From Chitinibacter tainanensis DSM 15459 (GTDB lineage: Bacteria > Pseudomonadota > Gammaproteobacteria > Burkholderiales > Chitinibacteraceae), in contig NZ_AUCN01000017.1 in the NCBI RefSeq assembly GCF_000429785.1, positions 186,001 to 250,000 of the forward strand: a stretch of 64,000 nucleotides of DNA. Reading direction: 5' to 3'. The position numbers and the translations under genes are program-made. Shown in pieces: positions 1 to 9,343 of the stretch (position 1 is its first letter; each line of letters begins with the position of its first letter). A model generated the notes under the pieces. The model was not told the origin of the DNA. It made no database searches and saw only the letters and a list, made by a program, of their open reading frames with translations.

Positions 1-666
1 GCTGCCGATATTCAGTGCTGCCGAGCCGGCGCCAAAATCTTCATACACGCTAAAGTGGTCGGCCATAAAGCAGCGCATGGTGATCAAATCATGTTCGCGA
101 TGCCAGATCACTGCCTGCGCCACCGGCTCGCCATGGTCGGCGTATTCGGCCAGCAAGGCCGGATGCGGCCGCGCCTGTAATACGGTTTGGCGGGAGCGCA
201 CCGGGATCAGCAGTTGCTCTAGCCCGGTATAGATTAGCTGCAGCGGCGGCAGGATTTCGTGGCTTTCAATCCCTAGCGCATGCGCCAGCTGCACCTGGCC
301 ATGATTTGGCGCCCGACTGCGTCCGGCCGGCAACCGCAACGCCCAGGCTTCGCCCATCGTCTCCACGGCAAATTCGCCCTGAGTGCAGCGCCAACGCCGT
401 GGCGCCTCTGGGCAATGCGCCTGATAGACAGCTGCCGCCGCCAGATAGCCGCGTGCCGAGAATGGCAGCGCAAATTGCGGGTAATGAAAAGCCAGCTGGG
501 CTGGCTGGCGACCGGCAAACACGACTTCGCTGCCATTAAAGGTATAGGCCAGCTGTTGGCGCTGACTTTCCAGCGGTAAATCATCGCTAAGCACCACCAC
601 GCAGGGCTCGCCAGACGGTGTTTTTTCGCTGAATACACTAGTCAGAAAGAAAGGGAATTGGGGCAT
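1..666 (-). CDS. PhzF-family isomerase-like protein (3' end off window)
   Basis: An open frame of 222 codons starts at the ATG at 666-664 and is still open at the left edge, so the C-terminus is missing. The N-terminus runs LTSVFSEKTPSGEPCVVVL and NGSEVVFA. The second matches the SE-T-F segment that carries the catalytic Glu in PhzF-type epimerases, and the first sits where those proteins have a GNP loop (here GEP). Near the edge, DFGAGSALNIG resembles the second-half glycine/Ser-Ala loop of the fold. PhzF homologues are cytosolic and mostly of unknown substrate, and nothing nearby suggests phenazine synthesis. The gene is divergent from ppc with about 106 bp between starts. No strong ribosome binding site is seen. 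Family call moderate, function unknown. Confidence 0.6.
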   Translation of the reverse strand, partial: MPQFPFFLTSVFSEKTPSGEPCVVVLSDDLPLESQRQQLAYTFNGSEVVFAGRQPAQLAFHYPQFALPFSARGYLAAAAVYQAHCPEAPRRWRCTQGEFAVETMGEAWALRLPAGRSRAPNHGQVQLAHALGIESHEILPPLQLIYTGLEQLLIPVRSRQTVLQARPHPALLAEYADHGEPVAQAVIWHREHDLITMRCFMADHFSVYEDFGAGSAALNIGS

Positions 667-772
667 GTTCTTATCGGTGCAAGTTTCTGTGTCAAATCAG
701 CGGCAGAGATCGGGTTTCTTTGCTAAAATGTACGGGATTTTTCTGTCTTGAATTCGCCGAAATTGGATTGCC

Positions 773-3529
773 ATGTCTGTGCTCGAACCTATTGCTGAAA
801 AGGATTTGCCGCTCAAGCGGGATTTGGATCTGCTTGCTGCCTTGTTGTCTGACACCATTCGCGAACAGGCCGGTGCGGCCACTGCTGAGCAGATCGAGTC
901 GATTCGAGAACTGGCTATTCGTTACGTACAGGGCCACGACCCTGATGCGGGCAAAGCGCTGGCCCGCTCGCTCTCGACGCTGGATATGCCAGCGACGATG
1001 GCCTTGGTGCGCGCATTTAGCTATTTTTCGCATCTGTCCAATATAGCAGAGGATTTGCACCACAATCGTCGCCGCCGGGCGCACAAAGTGGCGGGCTCCA
1101 ACCCGCAACGCGGCAGCATTGCCGCGGTGCTGGATACCCTGCGCGAGCGTGGCGTGAAGCCGTTTGAGATTCTCAGCCTGCTGAACGACACGCTGATCGC
1201 CCCAGTCATGACCGCGCACCCGACCGAGGTGAAACGCAAGACCATTCTGGAATGCCACCGCGCGCTGGGCGATTTGCTCACGCAACGTGATCGCAAGCAA
1301 ATGACGCCGGATGAGCTGGAAGCCAACCAAGAAGCACTAGAACGCGTGATGATCACGCTATGGCAAACCCGCGAAATCCGTACGGTGAAGCTCACCGTGC
1401 AAGACGAGATCGAGAATGGTGCGACGCATTTCCGCAATACTTTCCTGCACGAAATCCCACGTCTGTATCAAGACATGGAAGATCGCCTGTCAGCATTGAC
1501 CAATGAACAAGTAACGCTGCCAAACTTTATTCAGGTGGGCAGCTGGATCGGCGGCGACCGCGACGGTAATCCGTTTGTGACCGCCGATGTCATGCGCTAT
1601 GCCGTATCGCGCCAAGCTGGCGTAGCGCTGGATTATTACTACCAGCAATGTTTGAAGCTCGAAAGCGAGCTATCGATGTCAACGCGCCTGGTGCAAATCG
1701 ACCAAGATTTGTCGGCGCTGGCGGCGCAAGCCACCGACGACATCGCGCGTAAATCGGAAGAGCCTTATCGCTTGGCGGTAACCGCCATTGCTTCGCGTAT
1801 TTTCGCAACAGCGATCGAAATTGGCACGTTCCATCATCAACTGCATGATGTGGCACGGGCGCAGCCTTATGCCAGTGCGGACGAATTGGCCGCTGATCTG
1901 GCCGTGATTGCCCGCTCACTGAAAGCGCATGGCGCTGCCAAGCTGGCCAATGGCCGTCTGCGCCGCCTGCAGCGCGCGGTATCGGTATTTGGCTTCTATC
2001 TGGCGCCAATCGATATGCGCCAGTTTGCCGGCATGCATGAAAAAATGATCAGCGAGTTGTTTAACCGCGCGGGTCTGGAAGAATATCTGGCGCTGGATGA
2101 GCAAAGCCGCCGCGTAGTGCTGCTGCGCGAGCTGGCCAGCCCACGTCCGCTGATCTGTCCGCATGATGTGGCCTATAGCCCGGATGTGCAGCAAGAGTTG
2201 GATATCTTAAAAGCTGCGGCGGAAATTCAGGCGCGCTATGGCGAGGCGGTGCTGCCGAACTATATTATTTCCAACTGTGCGTCGGTTTCCGACATGCTGG
2301 AAGTGGCTGTATTGCTGAACGATGTGGGCTTGGTGTCACTGGCCCCAACCGTACGCAGCAAAGTCAATATCATTCCATTGTTTGAAACCACCGGTGACCT
2401 GCGCGCCAGCGGCGAAATCATGACCGAGCTGTTTGCGATCCCGCAATGGCGTCAGTTGCTGACCTGTCGCGGTGATGTGCAGGAAGTGATGCTGGGTTAT
2501 TCGGATTCGAATAAAGACGGCGGCTACCTGACTTCGAACTGGGAGCTGTACAAAGCCGAATTGACGCTGGTGGATGTATTTAAAGAAGCCGGTATCAAAC
2601 TGCGCCTGTTCCACGGCCGTGGTGGTACGGTTGGTCGCGGTGGCGGCCCAGCTTATGATGCGATCTTGGCGCAGCCAGCCGGTTCGGTAAATGGCCAGAT
2701 CCGGATTACCGAACAAGGTGAAGTGATCACCGCCAAGTACGCTGACCGTGAAGTGGGTCGCCGTAACCTGGAAATCTTGGTGGCCGCTACGCTGGACGCG
2801 AGCTTCCCGGGCGAGCAAACCATCGATCCAACCGCGCGCCGCAGTTTGATGGAGCGCCTGTCGAATTCGGCTTACCGCTTCTACCGCGATCTGGTCTATG
2901 CAACGCCAGACTTCATCACTTACTTCCTCGAAGCAACGCCGATCAAGGAAATTCCGAATCTGAACATTGGTTCACGCCCATCGGCGCGGAAAAACACCAA
3001 TAGCATTTCAGATCTGCGCGCGATTCCGTGGGTATTCTCATGGTCGCAATGCCGTTTGATGTTGCCGGGCTGGTATGGTTTTGGCCATGCTATCAGCGAA
3101 TATCTGGCTGAATCTGGCGACGAAGGCCTGAAAAACCTGCAAGAGCTGTATGCGACGTGGCCGTTCTTCCAGACTACGATTTCCAATATGGAAATGGTAT
3201 TAGCCAAATCGGATATCGCCATTGCGGCGCGCTATTCTGAGCTGGTGCAAGATCAGGACGTGGCCAAGCGCATCTTCGGTCGGATTAAAGATGAATGGCA
3301 ACGCGCGGTGAGCGCTGTGCTGGCAATCACCGGCCATGAAGAATTACTGGGTGACAACCCGATGCTGGCCCGTAGCCTGAATAACCGCCTGCCGTATCTG
3401 GATCCGCTTAATCACCTGCAAGTAGAATTGCTCAAACGCATTCGCGCCGGCGACGACAGCGAAGAACTGCGCCACGCGGTGCATTTGACCATCAACGGGG
3501 TAGCGGCTGGCCTGCGTAATAGCGGCTAA
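773..3529 (+). CDS. ppc: Phosphoenolpyruvate carboxylase
   Basis: This 918-residue protein is a full-length bacterial PEP carboxylase (E. coli enzyme 883 aa), which makes oxaloacetate from PEP and bicarbonate to refill the TCA cycle. Signature motifs are intact: VMTAHPTEVKRKT near residue 145 (catalytic His), GYSDSNKDGGYLTSNW near 574, FHGRGGTVGRGGGP near 613 (catalytic glycine-rich loop), and the conserved C-terminal end NGVAAGLRNSG. The ATG at 773 is the first in frame after a stop and lies about 106 bp from the divergent PhzF-like gene. It is cytosolic and monocistronic or followed by a small exported protein 31 bp downstream. Identity is very secure. Confidence 0.98.
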   Translation: MSVLEPIAEKDLPLKRDLDLLAALLSDTIREQAGAATAEQIESIRELAIRYVQGHDPDAGKALARSLSTLDMPATMALVRAFSYFSHLSNIAEDLHHNRRRRAHKVAGSNPQRGSIAAVLDTLRERGVKPFEILSLLNDTLIAPVMTAHPTEVKRKTILECHRALGDLLTQRDRKQMTPDELEANQEALERVMITLWQTREIRTVKLTVQDEIENGATHFRNTFLHEIPRLYQDMEDRLSALTNEQVTLPNFIQVGSWIGGDRDGNPFVTADVMRYAVSRQAGVALDYYYQQCLKLESELSMSTRLVQIDQDLSALAAQATDDIARKSEEPYRLAVTAIASRIFATAIEIGTFHHQLHDVARAQPYASADELAADLAVIARSLKAHGAAKLANGRLRRLQRAVSVFGFYLAPIDMRQFAGMHEKMISELFNRAGLEEYLALDEQSRRVVLLRELASPRPLICPHDVAYSPDVQQELDILKAAAEIQARYGEAVLPNYIISNCASVSDMLEVAVLLNDVGLVSLAPTVRSKVNIIPLFETTGDLRASGEIMTELFAIPQWRQLLTCRGDVQEVMLGYSDSNKDGGYLTSNWELYKAELTLVDVFKEAGIKLRLFHGRGGTVGRGGGPAYDAILAQPAGSVNGQIRITEQGEVITAKYADREVGRRNLEILVAATLDASFPGEQTIDPTARRSLMERLSNSAYRFYRDLVYATPDFITYFLEATPIKEIPNLNIGSRPSARKNTNSISDLRAIPWVFSWSQCRLMLPGWYGFGHAISEYLAESGDEGLKNLQELYATWPFFQTTISNMEMVLAKSDIAIAARYSELVQDQDVAKRIFGRIKDEWQRAVSAVLAITGHEELLGDNPMLARSLNNRLPYLDPLNHLQVELLKRIRAGDDSEELRHAVHLTINGVAAGLRNSG

Positions 3530-3560
3530 GCACTCGCGCTGCAGCAAAAAAGGAGCCACC

Positions 3561-4043
3561 ATGGCCAGGATGAAATCACCGATTTTATTCGCCGCCCTGG
3601 TGGCTTTATGCTTTCTGGTGTCGCCAGCGGCGCAAGCCTTGCCGAGCCATTTTGGCGACAAGGTGGAAAACGCGCTGGCCTGCCGCAGCGAATGGTCCAC
3701 GGCATTCTGGCGGACCTATTTTCGCCAGCATCTGAATGCCCCCATTCGGATCTGGGGCGAGGCCGAATGGTTTGGTGGGCAGCAGGCCACCATGGCGGGC
3801 AATCAGGTCGAAGAGTTTTTTGTGAACGTCCCTGAGTCGGGCGCTTTAATGGTGGGCGCGCTCATCAATAAACCGCTGGAGCAGGTGAAAAAAAACGTCG
3901 AAGAGAAAATGGGCTTTGCCTTTGTGGAGTTACCCGGGCCGTATCCACGCTGGCTGTCCAAGTTTGGTAGCGTGCTGGTGGCCAGCGGGCCAGAGCAAAC
4001 CAAGTGGTATTGTGCCCGTTGGCACCTGGGCAATCGCCCCTGA
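3561..4043 (+). CDS. Small exported protein of unknown function
   Basis: This 160-residue protein has a clear Sec signal peptide (hydrophobic stretch SPILFAALVALCFLVSPA, likely cleavage after AQA near residue 26), so it should be periplasmic or secreted. The mature part has two Cys (ACRSEW and KWYCARW) that could pair, and no motif I recognise. A strong AAGGAG ribosome binding site at 3550-3555 supports the start. It follows ppc by 31 bp and may be read from the same transcript. A bulged hairpin with T-rich tail lies just downstream. Function unknown. Confidence 0.75.
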   Translation: MARMKSPILFAALVALCFLVSPAAQALPSHFGDKVENALACRSEWSTAFWRTYFRQHLNAPIRIWGEAEWFGGQQATMAGNQVEEFFVNVPESGALMVGALINKPLEQVKKNVEEKMGFAFVELPGPYPRWLSKFGSVLVASGPEQTKWYCARWHLGNRP

Positions 4044-4077
4044 TGGGTATTGCCAGCTAAGCCTTAATTGAATTAGG

Positions 4078-4109
4078 CCCTGAACCATTACCTGGTCAGG
4101 GTATTTTTA
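4078..4109 (+). terminator. Probable intrinsic terminator after the ppc/exported-protein pair
   Basis: CCCTGAaCCA pairs with TGGTCAGGG (one bulged base) around a 5-nt loop, followed by TATTTTTAT. It separates the upstream pair from murB. Confidence 0.6.
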
Positions 4110-4156
4110 TTTGAGCTTCTTTAAGCTATTTGCTGTGCGCCGCACTGAGGTATGTG

Positions 4157-5170
4157 ATGCAAATTATTGCCGATTATCCGCTCGATAAACTCAATACGTT
4201 CGGATTGCGTTCGCGCGCCGAGCAATTTGTAGCGATTGATTCGCTAGCTACATTACAGGCGTGTATTGCGAGCCCGGAACTACGTGCTTTACATTGGCAT
4301 GTATTAGGCGGCGGCTCCAATCTGGTGCTACCTGAAGTCGTGCCAGGCTTGGTGCTAAAAATGGCGCTCATGGGGCGCAGCCTGCACGCGGAAGACGCCG
4401 ATGCCTGGTATGTCAGCGGCGCGGGCGGTGAAAACTGGCACGAATTTGTGCAATGGACGCTGGCCATGGGTTGGGCCGGGTTGGAAAACCTGTCGCTGAT
4501 TCCTGGCACCGTCGGAGCCGCTCCAGTGCAAAACATTGGCGCCTATGGCGTGGAAGTGAAAGATGTATTGCATAGCCTGACTGCGGTCCACCTAGAAACC
4601 GGTGAAGTGCGTGAGTTTAGCCGCGCGGAGTGCCAGTTTGCCTATCGGGATAGTTTTTTTAAGCAGGCCGCCGGCCGAGCGTGGTGCATTGTGGCGGTGA
4701 CGTTCCGGCTACCGAAAGTGGCGCAGCTGAAAACCAGTTATGGCGATATCGAGCAAGAGTTAGCGCGGCAGCAATTGTCCGTTTCCGCCGCGAATATCGC
4801 TGCGGCGGTGATCGCGGTGCGCCAGCGCAAATTGCCCGATCCAGCCGTAATCGGTAATGCGGGCAGTTACTTCAAAAACCCGATCGTACCGACTGAGCAA
4901 GCGCAGGCGCTAAAGCAGCAATGGCCGGCACTGGTCTCATTTGCGGTGGATGATAAACACAACAAGCTTGCGGCAGGCTGGCTGATTGATCAGGCTGGCT
5001 GGAAAGGTAAACAGCTCGGCCCAGTTGGGATGTATGCCCAGCAAGCGCTGGTGATGGTGAACCACGGCGGGGCGAGTCAGCAAGATGTAAAAAAGTTAGA
5101 GTTTAATATTCAGGCAGCAATTGCCGCGCAATATGGCGTAAAACTTGAGGCCGAGCCAATTTTTTGGTGA
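4157..5170 (+). CDS. murB: UDP-N-acetylenolpyruvoylglucosamine reductase
   Basis: MurB reduces UDP-GlcNAc-enolpyruvate to UDP-MurNAc with NADPH and FAD, the second committed step of peptidoglycan synthesis. The 337-aa product is the E. coli-type (type I) enzyme. It shows HVLGGGSNLVL (FAD binding), ENLSLIPGTVGAAPVQNIGAYG, the type-I YRDSFFK segment near residue 162, GNAGSYFKNP near 233 with the catalytic Ser, and LIDQAGWKGKQLG. The start at 4157 is preferred because GAGG at 4147-4150 lies six bases upstream; an ATG-less extension from 4130 has no ribosome binding site. Cytosolic and essential. Confidence 0.97.
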   Translation: MQIIADYPLDKLNTFGLRSRAEQFVAIDSLATLQACIASPELRALHWHVLGGGSNLVLPEVVPGLVLKMALMGRSLHAEDADAWYVSGAGGENWHEFVQWTLAMGWAGLENLSLIPGTVGAAPVQNIGAYGVEVKDVLHSLTAVHLETGEVREFSRAECQFAYRDSFFKQAAGRAWCIVAVTFRLPKVAQLKTSYGDIEQELARQQLSVSAANIAAAVIAVRQRKLPDPAVIGNAGSYFKNPIVPTEQAQALKQQWPALVSFAVDDKHNKLAAGWLIDQAGWKGKQLGPVGMYAQQALVMVNHGGASQQDVKKLEFNIQAAIAAQYGVKLEAEPIFW

Positions 5171-5224
5171 GTGAGAGCTATATCACCATCTGCGAATATG
5201 CTGTTTTTGTGTTGTATCAGCAAA

Positions 5225-5243
5225 TTAACATTAATGATGTTAA
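5225..5243. promoter_or_regulatory. Perfect 7-bp-arm palindrome upstream of the eps operon
   Basis: TTAACAT-taatg-ATGTTAA lies about 95 bp upstream of the first eps gene, in the only non-coding gap before the 17-kb operon. The right arm overlaps TAAAAT (5241-5246), a possible -10 element, so a bound protein could block or recruit polymerase. No regulator is assigned. Confidence 0.45.
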
Positions 5244-5336
5244 AATCCGCCGTCATAAAGGCCGAGTAAGGCTAGTAAGCTTGGCGATGAATACAAGAAA
5301 GCCAAGATTGAAATGGATTCAATAGCGGGATGGGTG

Positions 5337-6512
5337 ATGGCGCGAAAGAAGTTGGCAGTGGTCTTAGGGTGTGCAATTGGGTTAGCGCATGGCGCATATG
5401 ATGCAGACGATACGCTCAAACTCAATGCCGAAGTGGGCTATGGCTACGATGACAATGTATTTCGCTTAAGCGAACAAGGCAGTAATAGCATTACCCGCAA
5501 GCATGGCCAGCAGGGTGATAGCAAACTAGATGTGGCGCTCGGCGGCCGCATTGATGTGCCGGTATCTCGGCAAAATTTCAGTGCCAGCGCGCGGGTTAAT
5601 CGCCAGCAATACATGGATTTTAGCGAGCTGAATTACACCGGCTGGCAAGCAGATCTTGGCTGGGCTTGGCAGGCGGGCAGTTTGTTGTCGGGGCAATTGA
5701 ATGCTGGCACTAGCCGCAGCATGAGTAGCTTTGAAGATACGCGTGATGGCCGTATTGATATGGTACGTCAGAGCAATGTGCAATGGCAGGGCGCTTATTT
5801 AATATTGAGCAACTGGGCCTTGGTCGCTGATGTGGGCTATAGCAAACAAACCCATGACGTTCGCACTTTGGAAGACGCCAAAAACCTGACATATGGTCTT
5901 GGCATGCGCTATCGCACTGAATATGGTTCAAGCCTGACAGTGCGCCAGCAGTGGCAAGATTACGATTATTTACGCAATTTAGCTTTCATTCCTGCTGATC
6001 GTCGCGGGTATGAAGAACGGCTAACCCAGCTGGTATTGCAATGGCCGTACAGTGAAAAGCTGAACATCAGCGCGACTGGCGGGGTGAGTAGCTGGAAATC
6101 AAAGTTAACTGGTGAGCGTTCTTCTAGCACACCGCAAGGCAACCTTGACCTCACGTGGCAGGCAACAGGTAAAACAAAGTTGCGGGTAGGTTATGGCCAG
6201 AACTTTGATCAGTTCTCTAGTGGGGCAGGGCGCGATTTGCAGCGCAGCAGTTACTTAGGCTCCACTTGGGCTATGTCCGAAAAATGGCTTTGGGATCTGG
6301 AGCTGCGACTACGTGATCGAAAAACTGAAACGGTTTCTGGTGCCTTAGTCAGGGATGAAGAATATCGGTCAGTCAAAGGTAGCGTTGTGTTTAAGCCTCT
6401 TAGAAACTGGTCGGTTAGGTCATATTTTCAAATTGAAGATCGAAATGATCGACGCGGTTCAGCAGATTATGACTCGCTACAAGCGGGGCTGAGTTCGAAA
6501 TACGATTTCTAA
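5337..6512 (+). CDS. epsL: EpsL-like outer-membrane beta-barrel of exopolysaccharide operon
   Basis: This 391-aa protein begins with a signal peptide (MARKKLAVVLGCAIGLAHGA). The rest alternates short hydrophobic/aromatic strands rich in Trp, Tyr and Arg, ending in LQAGLSSKYDF with a terminal Phe, as in outer-membrane barrels. The opening LNAEVGYGYDDNVFRLSE is typical of the EpsL family found in exosortase-B exopolysaccharide operons of betaproteobacteria, thought to act in polymer export through the outer membrane. The ATG at 5337 has AGCGGGA at a good distance; an earlier ATG at 5313 would add eight residues ahead of the signal peptide. First gene of the operon. The family role is inferred from context. 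Confidence 0.82.
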   Translation: MARKKLAVVLGCAIGLAHGAYDADDTLKLNAEVGYGYDDNVFRLSEQGSNSITRKHGQQGDSKLDVALGGRIDVPVSRQNFSASARVNRQQYMDFSELNYTGWQADLGWAWQAGSLLSGQLNAGTSRSMSSFEDTRDGRIDMVRQSNVQWQGAYLILSNWALVADVGYSKQTHDVRTLEDAKNLTYGLGMRYRTEYGSSLTVRQQWQDYDYLRNLAFIPADRRGYEERLTQLVLQWPYSEKLNISATGGVSSWKSKLTGERSSSTPQGNLDLTWQATGKTKLRVGYGQNFDQFSSGAGRDLQRSSYLGSTWAMSEKWLWDLELRLRDRKTETVSGALVRDEEYRSVKGSVVFKPLRNWSVRSYFQIEDRNDRRGSADYDSLQAGLSSKYDF

Positions 6513-6554
6513 GCAAGTGACGATACCCATATACAAAAAAAAGAGGTGGTGCGA

Positions 6555-6956
6555 ATGTGGCGAGTAGCAGTAGTTGGAGTATTGATGTCGGCATATACAA
6601 ACGCAGAATCGATACAACCCGTAACGGCGCTAGATGCGCCTGCGGTCTTTGTAAGCGCAGGTGAACAGGACAACGGTTATTTAGCAATTGACCAAGTAGA
6701 TACCAACGTAACATTGAATTTGAATGGTTCGAGTTTCGGTGCGATTGCTGCGAGAGCTAATATCATTGATGCCATTAGTGGCCCAAATCTCAATGGTGTG
6801 TCAGTCACGACGACATCGGGCGCAAAATCGCCTACCGGGGGGCAGGTAAGTCCACCAGAAAAACCGATTACCCCGCCTGTACCCGAGCCAGCGGCAGTCG
6901 CCTTGTTGTCAATAGGTTTGTTAGTGCTTTTAAGTCAGAAGAAACATAAGGAGTAA
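6555..6956 (+). CDS. Small PEP-CTERM protein within the eps operon
   Basis: This 133-aa exported protein has an N-terminal signal peptide (ending near TNA) and a C-terminal PEP-CTERM sorting tail: PVPEPAAVALLSIGLLVLL followed by basic SQKKHKE. The tail is the recognition signal for exosortase, and exosortase B lies six genes downstream. The mature part is small, rich in Asn, Thr and Ser, with no Cys and no recognised enzyme domain (DTNVTLNLNGSSFG, GPNLNGVSVTTTSG). The start at 6555 has AAGAGGT seven bases upstream; an earlier GTG is less likely. Four bases separate its stop from the next gene. It may be a surface or polymer-associated structural protein processed by XrtB (inference). Confidence 0.8.
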   Translation: MWRVAVVGVLMSAYTNAESIQPVTALDAPAVFVSAGEQDNGYLAIDQVDTNVTLNLNGSSFGAIAARANIIDAISGPNLNGVSVTTTSGAKSPTGGQVSPPEKPITPPVPEPAAVALLSIGLLVLLSQKKHKE

Positions 6957-6959
6957 TCA

Positions 6960-8438
6960 GTGCATCAGGACGTGGCAGAACATTTGAATCGTGAAGAAAC
7001 CCTAAACCAAGTTCGGTTTAGCGGGCGACCTAGCCTGCTTGGCGATCGCTTTCGCGAGTTTTCAAATGCGGCGCCCATGGTTAGCTTTTTCAAGCTGTTT
7101 CTGGATCCCGTCTTGGTCGTGGTGACATTGTTTGCACTGGCTATCCCGTTTGAAGTGGCTACGGATGGGCATGAAATCATCCTAGGAGCGTTAGCTTTTC
7201 TGCTCTCGGCTTTGATGCTTGATGGGGTGTTTTTATTCGTACCGGGCTACTCACGCCCCTTATTAGGTTTAGGACGCTTTGCTTTTGAATGGCTAGTGGT
7301 GGTGACGGCCTTGGTGCTACTTGGTCGAATCTCTGGGTTTGATCAGTACTTTTATCCTCCTTACATGCTCACGTGGTTTGTGGTTGCGCCTTTGGTGCTG
7401 ATTGCGGCGCATGGCTTATTTCGCTGGTTTGTCTTGCGCCCAGATCTTGATCGTGCCACCAAGCAACGCGTGGTCGTAATTGGGGCCAATCAGCCAGGCG
7501 CGACCTTGGCCCGCAACATGCAATCCCACCCATTCCTTAATAAAGAGTTTGTTGGTTTTTTTGATGATCGTACTGAAGACCGTTTAATTCTAGATCACCC
7601 CGAGCAACTCTTGGGGGGACTGAAAGATGTGGCTGAATATGTAAAGGCTAATCATATTCAGCAAATCTATATTTCATTGCCGATGACAGCTCAGCCACGA
7701 GTGATGGATTTGCTCGATGAGTTGCGCGATAGCACCGCTTCGGTATATTTCGTACCCGATCTATTTGTCTTTGATTTAATTAATGCCCGTTTTGACAACA
7801 TTGCCGGTGTGCCAGTAGTGGCAATCTGCGAAAGTCCATTTGTCGGGATGAATGGAGTGGTGAAGCGGATCAGCGATATCGTATTGTCGAGTCTAATCCT
7901 TTTAATGATTTGGCCAATATTGCTAGGCGTTGCGATTGCGGTAAAGCTTACCTCCAAAGGGCCTGTTTTCTTCAAGCAGAAGCGGTATGGTGAAGATGGT
8001 CAAAGTGTGCTGGTGTATAAATTCCGTTCGATGAATGTCATGGAAAACGGCGATAAAGTGGTGCAGGCTACCCGCAATGATAATCGCCTCACTCCCATCG
8101 GTGGCTTTATCCGCAAAACCTCACTCGATGAGTTGCCACAATTCATAAATGTGTTGCAAGGACGGATGAGTATTGTGGGTCCGCGTCCGCACGCAAATGC
8201 GCACAATGAACAATACCGCAAGTTGATTTCGGGCTACATGATGCGCCACAAAGTTCGGCCTGGTATTACGGGCTGGGCACAGGTGAATGGCTATCGCGGC
8301 GAAACCGATACATTAGATAAAATGCAGCGCCGCGTAGAATACGATTTGGATTATCTGCGCAGCTGGTCAGTCTGGCTTGACCTCAAGATTATTTGGAAAA
8401 CCGCCACCATGATGTTCCGTGACCGGAACGCGTTTTAA
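6960..8438 (+). CDS. Undecaprenyl-phosphate sugar phosphotransferase (WcaJ/EpsB type)
   Basis: This 492-aa inner-membrane enzyme should start repeat-unit synthesis by moving a hexose-1-phosphate, typically glucose, from UDP-sugar to undecaprenyl phosphate. Several N-terminal membrane helices (about residues 40-160) precede a nucleotide-binding-like CoA-binding domain (VVVIGANQPGATLARNM). One more helix near 305-325 leads into the catalytic domain with KFRSM, RKTSLDELPQFINVLQGRMS, VGPRP and RPGITGWAQVNGYRGE. This layout is the WcaJ class. The start codon is GTG at 6960 with AAGGAG seven bases upstream. It shares the transcript with its neighbours. Confidence 0.93.
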   Translation: MHQDVAEHLNREETLNQVRFSGRPSLLGDRFREFSNAAPMVSFFKLFLDPVLVVVTLFALAIPFEVATDGHEIILGALAFLLSALMLDGVFLFVPGYSRPLLGLGRFAFEWLVVVTALVLLGRISGFDQYFYPPYMLTWFVVAPLVLIAAHGLFRWFVLRPDLDRATKQRVVVIGANQPGATLARNMQSHPFLNKEFVGFFDDRTEDRLILDHPEQLLGGLKDVAEYVKANHIQQIYISLPMTAQPRVMDLLDELRDSTASVYFVPDLFVFDLINARFDNIAGVPVVAICESPFVGMNGVVKRISDIVLSSLILLMIWPILLGVAIAVKLTSKGPVFFKQKRYGEDGQSVLVYKFRSMNVMENGDKVVQATRNDNRLTPIGGFIRKTSLDELPQFINVLQGRMSIVGPRPHANAHNEQYRKLISGYMMRHKVRPGITGWAQVNGYRGETDTLDKMQRRVEYDLDYLRSWSVWLDLKIIWKTATMMFRDRNAF

Positions 8439-8452
8439 AGCAAGGAAACACA

Positions 8453-9343
8453 ATGAACGTAAAACCTCTGGTACTGGCTGTATTAATTGCAACCACCCTC
8501 ACGGCATGTGGTGAGAAAGACGATAAGAAATCACCAAGTCAGGTCTTGGCCAAGGTCAACGATAGTGAAATCACCGTACATCAGCTCAATTTTGTGCTGG
8601 CCCAAGTGCCAAATGCTCAGCCTGAACAAAAGCAGCAGGTGCTCGAGCAACTGGTTGACCAAGAATTGCTAGTGCAAAAAGCGACTGAGTTAAAACTGGA
8701 TCGCGAACCGAATGTGGTACAAGCAATTGAAAATGCGAAACGGCAGATTTTGGCGCAGTCAGCTGCTGAGCGTGTAATTGGCAAGCCGGGTGAACCAAAC
8801 AAAACAGCTGTCGACGAGTTCTATGCCAAAAATCCAGCACTTTTTGCCGAACGCAAAAACTATGAATTCACCACTTTTGTCATTGATAAAACGGCTTACA
8901 ACGACAGCCTCAATGCTGCATTGAATAACGCAACCAGCCCAATGGCGGTAAAAGCGGTCTTAGATGCTGCAGCAATCAAATTTAATACCAATGAGGCGAC
9001 TCGCACTGCCGAACAGCTACCAATGCCAATGTTAGTCAAATTTGCGCAGATGAATGTGGGTGACATCATTGCCATGTCCGAAGGCGATAAAACAGTCTTG
9101 CTACAACTGAAAGCTACTCAAGCTGCACCGGTTAGCGCGGCAGAAGCGGAGCCAATGATTAAGCGTTACTTAGCCAATAACGAAGCCCAAACCCAAGCTG
9201 CACAAAAAATGAAAGGCCTGCGTGATGCGGCCAAGATTCAGTATCTGCAAAAATTTGCTTCAGCACCCGCACAGCAATTGCCGAAACAAGAGTCAACAGC
9301 CGCTGACGATAGCGTAAAAGCAGGGTTGAAAGGACTTAAATAA
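8453..9343 (+). CDS. epsD: EpsD-type peptidyl-prolyl isomerase-like lipoprotein
   Basis: This 296-aa protein has a lipoprotein signal (IATTLTAC, Cys19) and then a SurA-like chaperone arrangement: SQVLAKVNDSEITVHQLNFVL, QLVDQELLVQKATELKLDREPNV, and a parvulin-like middle and C-terminal part. It matches the EpsD family that accompanies exosortase-B operons. It should be anchored on the periplasmic side of a membrane and may help fold EpsL or EpsE. The parvulin active-site residues are not obvious, as is common in this family, so isomerase activity is uncertain. Its stop overlaps the start of epsE by one base (TAATG). Confidence 0.85.
   Translation: MNVKPLVLAVLIATTLTACGEKDDKKSPSQVLAKVNDSEITVHQLNFVLAQVPNAQPEQKQQVLEQLVDQELLVQKATELKLDREPNVVQAIENAKRQILAQSAAERVIGKPGEPNKTAVDEFYAKNPALFAERKNYEFTTFVIDKTAYNDSLNAALNNATSPMAVKAVLDAAAIKFNTNEATRTAEQLPMPMLVKFAQMNVGDIIAMSEGDKTVLLQLKATQAAPVSAAEAEPMIKRYLANNEAQTQAAQKMKGLRDAAKIQYLQKFASAPAQQLPKQESTAADDSVKAGLKGLK

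Noticed and set aside
692-1330. 212-codon open frame antisense to ppc
   Set aside because: Mirror of the conserved PEP carboxylase N-terminus.
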